A stretch of DNA of 64,000 nucleotides, from NCBI RefSeq assembly GCF_006738645.1, contig NZ_AP019700.1, positions 4,570,001 to 4,634,000 of the forward strand. The letters run 5' to 3'. Both the position numbers and the translations under genes were made by a program. The notes below the pieces were generated by a model that saw nothing but the letters and a program-made list of their open reading frames with translations, was not told the origin of the DNA and did not search any database. Positions 9,235 to 16,652 of this stretch are shown here, one piece after another (the stretch's first letter is position 1; every line of letters begins with the position of its first letter). This DNA comes from Stella humosa. Its GTDB lineage: Bacteria > Pseudomonadota > Alphaproteobacteria > ATCC43930 > Allostellaceae.

Positions 9235-10827
9235 TCAGTCCACCCGCGCGAAGCGCAGGCCCTTGATGCGTGGGCTGGAAGCGACCAGGCCCTGTACCCG
9301 GCCCTGCTGGTCGCGCTCCACCCGGGCGACGATGGTGGAGTTCATCCAGCGGTTCGGCATCGAGATCTCGATGAGGTCCGGGCCCACCGCGGCAATCGGC
9401 CAGGGGCCGGCGGCCGCGAGGGGCCCGCGGGCGCGCACCGCCAGCCCGTCGCCGCAGGCCGCGATCGCCCAGTCGGTGGCCAGCTCGGCCGCGTGGTAAC
9501 GGCCGGCCAGCCCGGCGGGCACCGGCCCCTCCTGCACCCGGGTCAGCCGGGCCTGGCGGCCGGCCCCGGTCTCGGCCAGGACGGCGTTGCCATCCGCCTT
9601 CACCGCCAGCTCGAAGGCGCCGCGATAGGCGCGCATCCAGCCGCCGGCGGCCGGCTGGAACGAATAGCCCACCCCGTTGGAGCGGCCGGCCAGCCCATCG
9701 GCCGACGGCGAAAGGTCATAGACCGTCAGCGCCTCGGCATCGAGCCAGCGACCGGACAGGCGGTCGAGGTCGCCCGGCAGGCCAGGCTCGGGCGGAAGCC
9801 CCTCCTCGGCGAGCGCGGCCTCGGCCGCGGCGCGGGCCAGGCGATAGGGGTCGATGGCGTCGACATTGGCGATGACGACCACCGCCAGATCGCGCTCGGG
9901 GATGCGCAGGAACTCGGTCCGGTAGCCGGGCCACAGCCCGCCATGGCCGACCGTGCGCGCGCCGCGCCAGGTCCCCACCTCCAGCCCGCGGGCATAGGGG
10001 TGCCAGTGGCCACCCGCCAGCGGCAGTTCCGTCTGCATGGCCTGCACAAGCGGCGCCATGCCGGCCAGCGGCCGGTCGTAGTGGCGCGCCCAGCGCAGCA
10101 GGTCGTCGAGCGAGGACACCATGCCGCCCTCGCCCACGGTCGGATAGGCCTGGACGGCGCGGATCACCGACCCATCCGGCTGGCGCAAGTAGGGGGTGGC
10201 CAGGCGCGGCACCACCGTCATCGGGTCGCGCACGAGGCGGGTGGCGTTCATGCCGAGCGGGGCGAAGAAGCGGCGCTCGAACACCTCTTCCAGCGACCGG
10301 TCCTCGATCTTCTCGACGATCTGGCCCAGCAGCAGGAAGTTGGTGTTGCTGTAGAGGAAGCGGCTGCCGGGGGCGAAGTTGAGGCCGCCCGCGCGCGCGA
10401 TCGCCGCCGCCAGTTCCTCCTCCGAGGCCGGGCGGTCGAGCCCCATGCCGCCCCACCGCGTCAGCTCCAGATAGTCGCGCAGGCCGCTGACATTGTGCAT
10501 CAGGTGGCGCAGCGTGACGGGCGTGCCGTAGTCGGGCAGCCAGGGCAGGTGCGATTGCACCGTGTCGTCGATGCCGAGCCGCCCTTCCAGGGCCAGTGCC
10601 AGGATGGCACCTGTCGTGAACTGCTTGGTGACCGAGGCGATCCTGAAGACGGTGCCGGGCTCGATCGCCACCCCATGCTCGATGCTGGCCTGGCCATAGC
10701 CGCGACGCAGCAGCACCTCGCCCGCGCGGACGACGCCGATGACGCAGCCAGGCTGGCCGGGCCGGGTCCAGGGTTGCACGAGGCGGTCGATGCGGCCTTC
10801 GAGTGCCAGGGCAGCGGATGTCGGCAT
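9235..10827 (-). CDS. Serine hydrolase of the beta-lactamase fold, D-aminopeptidase-like (S12)
   Basis: The 530-residue protein has the penicillin-binding fold motifs S65-x-x-K68 (ASVTK), Y159-S-N161 and H295-G-G. These positions and the length closely follow Ochrobactrum D-aminopeptidase (Ser62, Lys65, Tyr153, His287; 520 residues, from memory). The last about 190 residues are beta-rich, like the extra domains of that enzyme. No signal peptide is visible, so it is probably cytoplasmic and acts on a small amide or ester rather than on beta-lactams. It is divergent from the dioxygenase operon, and the operator at 10914-10929 lies between them. Confidence 0.88.
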   Translation of the reverse strand: MPTSAALALEGRIDRLVQPWTRPGQPGCVIGVVRAGEVLLRRGYGQASIEHGVAIEPGTVFRIASVTKQFTTGAILALALEGRLGIDDTVQSHLPWLPDYGTPVTLRHLMHNVSGLRDYLELTRWGGMGLDRPASEEELAAAIARAGGLNFAPGSRFLYSNTNFLLLGQIVEKIEDRSLEEVFERRFFAPLGMNATRLVRDPMTVVPRLATPYLRQPDGSVIRAVQAYPTVGEGGMVSSLDDLLRWARHYDRPLAGMAPLVQAMQTELPLAGGHWHPYARGLEVGTWRGARTVGHGGLWPGYRTEFLRIPERDLAVVVIANVDAIDPYRLARAAAEAALAEEGLPPEPGLPGDLDRLSGRWLDAEALTVYDLSPSADGLAGRSNGVGYSFQPAAGGWMRAYRGAFELAVKADGNAVLAETGAGRQARLTRVQEGPVPAGLAGRYHAAELATDWAIAACGDGLAVRARGPLAAAGPWPIAAVGPDLIEISMPNRWMNSTIVARVERDQQGRVQGLVASSPRIKGLRFARVD

Positions 10828-10885
10828 GGAGTCCCCCGTCAGCGGTCGGCGGGGAAGCTAGCGGCCCACCGCCCGGAAGGAAAGA

Positions 10886-10915
10886 TTGACAAAAACACGG
10901 CGCGCTTTCTTAAGT
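10886..10915 (+). promoter_or_regulatory. Promoter of the 10947-16451 operon
   Basis: A perfect TTGACA (10886-10891) is followed after 18 bases by TTAAGT (10910-10915), a fair -10 box. The -10 overlaps the first bases of the palindrome at 10914-10929, so a bound repressor would block RNA polymerase. The local sequence is unusually AT-rich for this genome. Confidence 0.72.
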
Positions 10916-10929
10916 AACCAGACGGTTAC
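10914..10929. promoter_or_regulatory. Palindromic operator, copy 2
   Basis: GTAACC-AGAC-GGTTAC repeats the arms and spacing of the site at 8521-8536; here the arms extend to AGTAACC/GGTTACT (10913-10930). It overlaps the -10 box and sits 17 bases before the dioxygenase start codon. The spacer sequence differs from copy 1 while the arms are identical, as expected of a protein-binding site rather than a duplication. Confidence 0.8.
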
Positions 10930-10946
10930 TCCTGGGGAGGAGAGCA

Positions 10947-11690
10947 ATGGCTTTGGCCGATGTCGAGCGGCGCTTCTACGCCGCCGCGGGTCACCTGACG
11001 GTGCCGGTCGTGTTCCGCGCCGACGAAATGGATGCGGCGATCGCCGATGCCGAGGCGTGGGGCGAGAGCTTCCTGTCGGACCTGGCGCCCGAGCAGCGCC
11101 GCTGGTACGTCGATGGCGGGGTCAAGGCGCGCACCGTGCTGCGCAAGCTGGACAACCCCCACGCCGTGCGCCCCGCCTTCCGCAACCTCGCCACCGACCC
11201 GCGGCTGGTGGGGCTGGTGGAAGAGCTGATCGGCCCCGGCGTCTCAGTCTATTTCAGCCAGATCTTCTTCAAGCCGCCGAAAGGCGGCGGGCCCAAGCCC
11301 ATGCACCAGGACAATTTCTATTTCGGCCCGGCCGACCCCGAGGGGCTGGTGACCGCCTGGGTGGCGCTCGACACCGCCACGGTCGACAATGGCTGCCTGC
11401 ATTTCGGCGACGGCAGCCACCGCCGGCCACTGCTGGCGCACGTGGCACCCGCCAACGAGCCCTACAACCTGCAGGTGCCGCACGAGATTGCCGCCGACAT
11501 CGAGATGACGCCCGCCCCGGTGCCCAAGGGGGGCGTGTCCTTCCACCATGGCGGGACGCTGCACCAGTCGGGCGTCAACCGCTCGACCCGGTGGCGCCGG
11601 GCCGTGGCCTTCCATTATGTTGGCGCCGGCAACGCGTTCACCCACCCCGCCCTTCCCTATGACGAGGCGGCGATCGTTCGCGTGAGCTGA
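10947..11690 (+). CDS. Phytanoyl-CoA dioxygenase family 2-oxoglutarate/Fe(II) oxygenase
   Basis: The 247-residue protein carries the iron-binding HxD (H120-Q-D122 in MHQDNFYF) and the distal histidine H206 in GTLHQSGVN. The SGVNRSTRWRR stretch supplies the 2-oxoglutarate-binding arginine. Family members hydroxylate many small molecules, so the name does not imply a lipid substrate. GGGGAGGAG lies 5-6 bases before the ATG. It is the first gene of a six-gene operon behind the operator-controlled promoter, followed by transport and sugar-type catabolic genes. Substrate unknown. Confidence 0.9.
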   Translation: MALADVERRFYAAAGHLTVPVVFRADEMDAAIADAEAWGESFLSDLAPEQRRWYVDGGVKARTVLRKLDNPHAVRPAFRNLATDPRLVGLVEELIGPGVSVYFSQIFFKPPKGGGPKPMHQDNFYFGPADPEGLVTAWVALDTATVDNGCLHFGDGSHRRPLLAHVAPANEPYNLQVPHEIAADIEMTPAPVPKGGVSFHHGGTLHQSGVNRSTRWRRAVAFHYVGAGNAFTHPALPYDEAAIVRVS

Positions 11691-11739
11691 CAAGAAACGA
11701 CCGCAACGACGCAGCGTCGACGACGGGGAAAGGCAGGGG

Positions 11740-12501
11740 ATGAAGGCGGAGAGTGCGTGGCGGATCGGTGCCGCCATCCTGGCGCATGTTGCCGTGATCG
11801 CGGCCTGGCACCTGTTCGTCGTCTGGGGCGAGGTGCCGCGCTTCGTCATGCCGACGCCGGGCGACACGGTGATGGCGCTGCTCGACCCCGACTATCGCTG
11901 GTGGCCCAACATCGTGGTCACCGCGACCGAAATCTATGGCGGCTATGCGCTGGCCGTGGTGACGGGGGTGGGTGCTGCCCTGCTCTTCACCTGGTCGAAG
12001 GTGCTGGAGGCGATCGTGATGCCGGTGCTGATCACCTTCAACATGATCCCCAAGGTGGCGCTGGGCCCGCTCTTCATCGTCTGGTTCAGCTACGGCATCC
12101 TCCCGAACGCGTTGATCGCCTTTTCCATCGCCTTCTTCCCGATCGTGCTGACGACGGCGCGCGGCCTGCGCGAGGTGGAGCCGGACCTGCTCGACCTCGT
12201 GCGCTCGCTGCGTGGGTCGAAGTGGCAGATCTTCGTGAAAATCCAACTGCCGGGCGCCCTGCCCTACATCTTCTCGGGCATGAAGGTGGCGGCCATCCTG
12301 GCCGTCGCCGGTGCCATCGTCGGCGAGTTCCTGGGGTCCGACAAGGGCCTGGGCTACCTCATGCTGCAGGTCCAGGTGACGCTGGACACCGCCGCCATGT
12401 TCATGGCCGTCACCCTGATCAGCCTGCTGGGCATCCTGCTCTACGGGCTGGTGGTGGTGCTGGAGCGGGTCTTCGTCGTGCGCGACGCGCGGGTGTCGTG
12501 A
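11740..12501 (+). CDS. ABC transporter permease (SsuC/TauC/ThiX-type)
   Basis: The 253-residue protein has about six membrane segments and the inner-membrane ABC coupling loop: GLREVEPDLLDLVRSLRGSK, then the PGALPYIFSGMKVAAILA region. It belongs to the BPD_transp_1 family of nitrate/sulfonate/taurine-type importers, which pair with NMT1-type binding proteins such as the one at 7413-8423. It is the second gene of the operon, 49 bases after the dioxygenase. The stop is 2 bases before the ATPase ATG. Confidence 0.93.
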   Translation: MKAESAWRIGAAILAHVAVIAAWHLFVVWGEVPRFVMPTPGDTVMALLDPDYRWWPNIVVTATEIYGGYALAVVTGVGAALLFTWSKVLEAIVMPVLITFNMIPKVALGPLFIVWFSYGILPNALIAFSIAFFPIVLTTARGLREVEPDLLDLVRSLRGSKWQIFVKIQLPGALPYIFSGMKVAAILAVAGAIVGEFLGSDKGLGYLMLQVQVTLDTAAMFMAVTLISLLGILLYGLVVVLERVFVVRDARVS

Positions 12502-12503
12502 CC

Positions 12504-13286
12504 ATGGCCCCCACCCCGCCCGCGACCGAGCCCTTCATCCATCTGAGCGGCGTGCGCAAGGTCTACCGCTCACGCGGGGCCGAGTTCCTGGCCGTGTCGG
12601 AGGTCACCTTCGACGTCGAGGCGGGCGAGCTGGTGACCATGGTCGGCCCGTCCGGCTGCGGCAAGTCCACCCTGCTGAAGATCCTGGCCGGCCTGCACCC
12701 GCATGACGGCGGCGTCGTGCGCATCGGCAACGCCGCCCAGCCGTTCGACCCGGCGCGCGACATCGGCATGGTGTTCCAGCAGGCCCTGCTCCTGAAATGG
12801 CGGCGCATCATCGAGAACGTGCTGCTGCCGGCCGAGATCCTGGGCCTGCCGATGAAGGCCGCGCGCGAGCGCGCCCGCGACCTGCTGGCCATGGTCGGGC
12901 TGGCCGGGTTCGAGGACAAGTATCCCTACGAGCTGTCGGGCGGCATGCAGCAGCGCACGGCGATCGCCCGCGCGCTCGTCCACGACCCCAAGCTGGTATT
13001 GATGGACGAGCCCTTCGGCGCGCTCGACGCGCTGACGCGCGAGAAGATGAACCTGGAGCTGCTGCGCATCTGGCAGGAGAGCGGCAAGACCATCCTCTTC
13101 GTCACCCACGGCATCGCCGAGGCGGTTTTCCTCGGCACCCGCACCGTGGTGCTGACGGCCGGGCCGGCCCGCATGGCCGACCATATCCGTATCGACCTTC
13201 CCTATCCCCGCACGCTCGACATGAAGACCAGCGTGGCCTTCGGCGAGTATTCCCGGCGGCTCTACCGTCTCCTGGGCATGGAGTAA
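12504..13286 (+). CDS. ABC transporter ATP-binding protein (SsuB/TauB-type)
   Basis: All ABC motifs are present in the 260-residue sequence: Walker A GPSGCGKST, Q-loop MVFQQALLLKW, signature LSGGMQQRTAIARAL, Walker B LVLMDEPFGALD, and H-loop FVTHGIAEA. It energises the neighbouring permease for import. ATG 12504 follows the permease stop directly; a GTG at 12498 overlapping that stop is an alternative giving two more residues. It lies 4 bases before the dehydrogenase gene, clearly the same transcript. Confidence 0.94.
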   Translation: MAPTPPATEPFIHLSGVRKVYRSRGAEFLAVSEVTFDVEAGELVTMVGPSGCGKSTLLKILAGLHPHDGGVVRIGNAAQPFDPARDIGMVFQQALLLKWRRIIENVLLPAEILGLPMKAARERARDLLAMVGLAGFEDKYPYELSGGMQQRTAIARALVHDPKLVLMDEPFGALDALTREKMNLELLRIWQESGKTILFVTHGIAEAVFLGTRTVVLTAGPARMADHIRIDLPYPRTLDMKTSVAFGEYSRRLYRLLGME

Positions 13287-13290
13287 CGAC

Positions 13291-14436
13291 ATGGCGACCA
13301 AGCGCCTCGGCATCATCATGAACGGCGTCACCGGACGCATGGGCACCAACCAGCATCTGGTGCGATCGGTCCTGGCCATCCGCGCCCAGGGCGGCGTGAC
13401 GCTGGCCGACGGCAGCCGGGTCATGCCCGACCCGATCCTGGTCGGCCGCAACGCGGCCAAGGTGGAGGCCCTGGCCAAGGCGCATGGCGTCGAGCGGTGG
13501 ACCACCGACCTCGATGCCGCGATGGCCAACAAGGACGACACGCTCTTCTTCGACGCGGCGTCCACCAACATGCGTGCCGGCCTGATCCGCCAGGCGATCG
13601 CGGCCGGCAAGGACATCTATTGCGAGAAGCCGACCGCCGACAACCTGGAGGACGCGCTGGAGCTGCACCGCCTGGCCGAGGCGGCGGGCGTGCGCCACGG
13701 CGTGGTCCAGGACAAGCTGTGGCTGCCCGGCCTGCGCAAGCTGAAGATGCTGATCGACAGCGGCTTCTTCGGCCGCATCCTGTCGGTGCGCGGCGAGTTC
13801 GGCTACTGGGTGTTTGAGGGCGACTGGCAGCCGGCCCAGCGCCCGTCCTGGAACTATCGCGCGGTCGATGGCGGCGGCATCATCCTCGACATGCTGTGCC
13901 ACTGGCGCTACGTCGTCGACAACCTGTTCGGCGAGGTGAAGAGCGTCTCGTGCCTGGGCGCCACCCACATCCCGCGGCGCTGGGACGAGAACGGCCAGCC
14001 CTACGACTGCGACGTCGACGACGCGGCCTACGCCACCTTCGAGGCGGGCGACGGCGTCGTGGTGCAGATCAACAGCTCGTGGGCGACCCGCGTGCGGCGC
14101 GACGATCTCGTCACCTTCCATGTCGACGGGACCCACGGCTCGGCCGTCGCCGGCCTGACCCGCTGCCACGCCCAGGCGCGGATCAACACGCCCAAGCCCG
14201 TCTGGAACCCCGACGTGCCCCAGGCGATCAAGTTCTTCGACACCTGGCAGGAAGTGCCGGACAACCAGTTCTACGACAACGCCTTCAAGGTGGAGTGGGA
14301 GCTGTTCATCCGCCACCTCTATGATGGCGGCCCCTTCCCCTGGAACCTGAAGGCCGGCGCCAAGGGCGTGCAGCTCGCCATGCTGGGCCTGCAGAGCTGG
14401 CGCGAGCGGCGCTGGCTCGACGTGCCAGCACTTTAA
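13291..14436 (+). CDS. Gfo/Idh/MocA-family oxidoreductase
   Basis: The 381-residue protein has an N-terminal nucleotide-binding region (IIMNGVTGRMG, residues about 6-16), the conserved CEKP of the family near residue 112, and a C-terminal alpha/beta substrate domain. Family members oxidise a ring hydroxyl of sugars, cyclitols or glycosides with NAD(P). It lies 4 bases after the ABC ATPase and 24 bases before the DUF993 gene. The N-terminal loop is larger than usual (an insertion GGVTLADGSRVMPDPI), which is characteristic of this subfamily. Substrate unknown. Confidence 0.88.
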   Translation: MATKRLGIIMNGVTGRMGTNQHLVRSVLAIRAQGGVTLADGSRVMPDPILVGRNAAKVEALAKAHGVERWTTDLDAAMANKDDTLFFDAASTNMRAGLIRQAIAAGKDIYCEKPTADNLEDALELHRLAEAAGVRHGVVQDKLWLPGLRKLKMLIDSGFFGRILSVRGEFGYWVFEGDWQPAQRPSWNYRAVDGGGIILDMLCHWRYVVDNLFGEVKSVSCLGATHIPRRWDENGQPYDCDVDDAAYATFEAGDGVVVQINSSWATRVRRDDLVTFHVDGTHGSAVAGLTRCHAQARINTPKPVWNPDVPQAIKFFDTWQEVPDNQFYDNAFKVEWELFIRHLYDGGPFPWNLKAGAKGVQLAMLGLQSWRERRWLDVPAL

Positions 14437-14460
14437 TCCCGGAAGCAGGAGGATCATCCG

Positions 14461-15624
14461 ATGCCGACCCTCGACCTGCCCACCGCCGACGGCACGATCC
14501 AGCGCTACACGACGGGCCAGCCGCGCCATTTCCCGGACCGCAGCAACGTGCCCTTCAACCGCATCGCGCTGGCGGCCGCCCACGTCGTGGCCGACCCGCG
14601 CGCCGAGCACGACCCCTGGGTCGATACCGCCATCGACTGGGACCGCACCATCGCCTTCCGCACCCGCCTGTGGGACCTGGGACTGGGCGTGGCCGAGGCG
14701 ATGGACACCGCCCAGCGCGGCATGGGGCTCGACTGGAAGACCTCTCTGGAACTGATCCGGCGCTCGGTCGCCGCCCAATCAGAGCGGCAGGGCGCGGTCA
14801 TGTTCTGCGGCGCCGGCACCGACCACCTGCCGGCCGGGCCGTCGGTCACGGTCGACGACGTCATCGCCGCCTATGAGGAGCAGATCGGCCAGGTCGAGGC
14901 CGCCGGCGGGCGCATCATCCTGATGGCCAGCCGGGCGCTGGCGGCCGCCGCCCGCTCGCCCGACGACTACCTGAAGGTCTATGGCCGGGTGCTGCGGCAG
15001 ACGCGCGAGCCGGTGATCATCCACTGGCTGGGCGAGATGTTCGACCCGGCACTGGCCGGCTACTGGGGCAGTGCCGACCACTGGAAGGGCATGGAGACCT
15101 GCCTGGAGATGCTGCGGGAGAATGCCGCCAAGGTCGACGGCATCAAGATCTCGCTGCTCGACAAGGACAAGGAGATCGCCATGCGCCGCCGCCTGCCGGA
15201 CGGCGTGCGCATGTATACGGGCGACGACTTCAACTATGCCGAACTGATCGACGGCGACGAGGTGGGCTATTCCGACGCGCTGCTCGGCATCTTCGACGCC
15301 ATCGCGCCAGCGGCCTCGGCGGCCCTGGCAGCCCTGGCCGGCGACCGCAAGCAGGAGTTCCATGACATCCTGGCGCCGACCGTGCCGCTGTCGCGCCACA
15401 TCTTCAAGGCGCCCACCCGCTTCTACAAAACGGGCGTCGTCTTCATGGCCTACCTGAACGGCCTGCAGGACCACTTCACCATGGTTGGCGGCCAGCAGAG
15501 CGCGCGCTCTGCCGCCCACCTGGCGGAGCTGTTCCGCCTGGCCGACAAGGCGGGCCTGCTGCGCGACCCCGACGACGCCAGCCAGCGCATGCGCCGCGTC
15601 CTGGCCGTGCACGGGATCCACTGA
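14461..15624 (+). CDS. DUF993 protein, DHDPS-like aldolase fold
   Basis: The 387-residue sequence matches my memory of the DUF993 family, usually named 'dihydrodipicolinate synthase family'. A lysine at about residue 229 in DGIKISLLD sits where the Schiff-base lysine lies in that aldolase superfamily, and PVIIHWLGEMFDP precedes it. I infer a class I aldolase or dehydratase acting on a keto intermediate made by the preceding dehydrogenase. AGGAGG lies 9 bases before the ATG. The stop overlaps the next start (ATGA). No reaction has been established for the family to my knowledge. Confidence 0.8.
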   Translation: MPTLDLPTADGTIQRYTTGQPRHFPDRSNVPFNRIALAAAHVVADPRAEHDPWVDTAIDWDRTIAFRTRLWDLGLGVAEAMDTAQRGMGLDWKTSLELIRRSVAAQSERQGAVMFCGAGTDHLPAGPSVTVDDVIAAYEEQIGQVEAAGGRIILMASRALAAAARSPDDYLKVYGRVLRQTREPVIIHWLGEMFDPALAGYWGSADHWKGMETCLEMLRENAAKVDGIKISLLDKDKEIAMRRRLPDGVRMYTGDDFNYAELIDGDEVGYSDALLGIFDAIAPAASAALAALAGDRKQEFHDILAPTVPLSRHIFKAPTRFYKTGVVFMAYLNGLQDHFTMVGGQQSARSAAHLAELFRLADKAGLLRDPDDASQRMRRVLAVHGIH

Positions 15625-16451
15625 TGGCGCTCGAATCCCGCCAGCTCTCGCTGAACACGGCGACCGTCCGCGAGCGCTGGAACCTGGCCCAGGCGATCGA
15701 GGGCTGCCAGCGCCACGGCATCGGCGGCATTTCGCCCTGGCGCGACAAGGTGGCCGAGCTGGGCCTTCAGGAATCGGCCCGCCGCATCCGCGCGGCCGGC
15801 CTGACCGTCACCGGCCTGTGCCGCGGCGGGCTGTTCCCGGCCCCGGACGCGGCCGGCCGCCAGGCCGCGATCGACGACAACCTGCGCGCGGTCGAGGAAG
15901 CGGCCGAGCTGGGGGCCGCCTGCCTGGTGCTGGTGGTGGGCGGGCTGCCGGCGGGGTCGAAGGACATCGCCGCAGCGCGCGCCATGGTGCAGGACGGTAT
16001 CGCCGCCATCCTGCCCGCCGCTCGGGCGGCCGGCGTGCCGATCGCCATCGAGCCGCTGCACCCGATGTATGCGGCCGACCGCGCCTGCGTGAACACCATC
16101 GACCAGGCGCTCGACCTGTGCGACGCGCTGGGGGCCGGGGTCGGCGTCGCGGTCGACGTCTACCACACCTGGTGGGACCCGAACCTGGAGCGCGCCATCG
16201 CGCGCGCCGGGGCCGAACGGATCCTGGCCTTCCACATCTGCGACTGGCTGGTGCCGACCACCGACCTGCTGCTCGACCGCGGCATGCCGGGCGACGGCGT
16301 CATCGATATCCCGCGCATCCGCGGCATGGTCGAGCGCGCCGGCTTCAAGGGCCTGCACGAGGTCGAGATCTTCTCGGCCGGCAACTGGTGGAAGCGCGAC
16401 CCGGACGAGGTGCTGGCGATCTGCACGGAGCGCCATCGCACGGTCTGCTGA
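15624..16451 (+). CDS. Sugar phosphate isomerase/epimerase-like TIM-barrel protein
   Basis: The 275-residue protein is of the AP-endonuclease-2/xylose-isomerase-like family (IolE, IolI, DgpC relatives). Probable metal ligands are in IAIEPLHPM, VDVYHTWWD, FHICDW and LHEVEIFS. These enzymes isomerise, epimerise, dehydrate or cleave keto-sugars and keto-glycosides. It is translationally coupled to DUF993 by an ATGA overlap and is the last gene of the operon; no clear terminator follows. Confidence 0.87.
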   Translation: MALESRQLSLNTATVRERWNLAQAIEGCQRHGIGGISPWRDKVAELGLQESARRIRAAGLTVTGLCRGGLFPAPDAAGRQAAIDDNLRAVEEAAELGAACLVLVVGGLPAGSKDIAAARAMVQDGIAAILPAARAAGVPIAIEPLHPMYAADRACVNTIDQALDLCDALGAGVGVAVDVYHTWWDPNLERAIARAGAERILAFHICDWLVPTTDLLLDRGMPGDGVIDIPRIRGMVERAGFKGLHEVEIFSAGNWWKRDPDEVLAICTERHRTVC

Positions 16452-16573
16452 GGATCGCTTTCCCGAATATTGCCCCTATGGAACCCGGGCCCGGCCGTAC
16501 TACTTTTTGATTCGTACGCCGGGCCGGCAGGCTGCCCGGTCGTCGTGAACACCGGGGCCGGCGGCTTCGTGAC

Positions 16574-16592
16574 GCGGGGACAAAAGTCCCGC
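16574..16592 (+). other. Small stem-loop upstream of the amino-acid permease
   Basis: GGGAC-AAAA-GTCCC (16577-16590) forms a 5-bp stem with a tetraloop, extended past a bulge by GC/GC. It lies about 60 bases before the permease start. It may shape the mRNA leader; it has no T tract, so I do not call it a terminator. Confidence 0.3.
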
Positions 16593-16652
16593 CATGGAAC
16601 GCTTCCTGGACCCTCGCCCGCAGGCGGGGGCATGCCAAGGGGAGCTGTGTCG

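Noticed and set aside
9235-10827. Antibiotic-resistance beta-lactamase
   Set aside because: No signal peptide, 530 residues, and motif spacing like D-aminopeptidase; no resistance role can be claimed.
10947-11690. Phytanic-acid (lipid) hydroxylase
   Set aside because: Only the fold is shared; neighbours point to a small hydrophilic substrate.
16452-16652. Terminator or riboswitch after the isomerase gene
   Set aside because: Only short stems (GGGAC/GTCCC, CGTAC/GTACG) are visible and none has a following T tract or a known fold.
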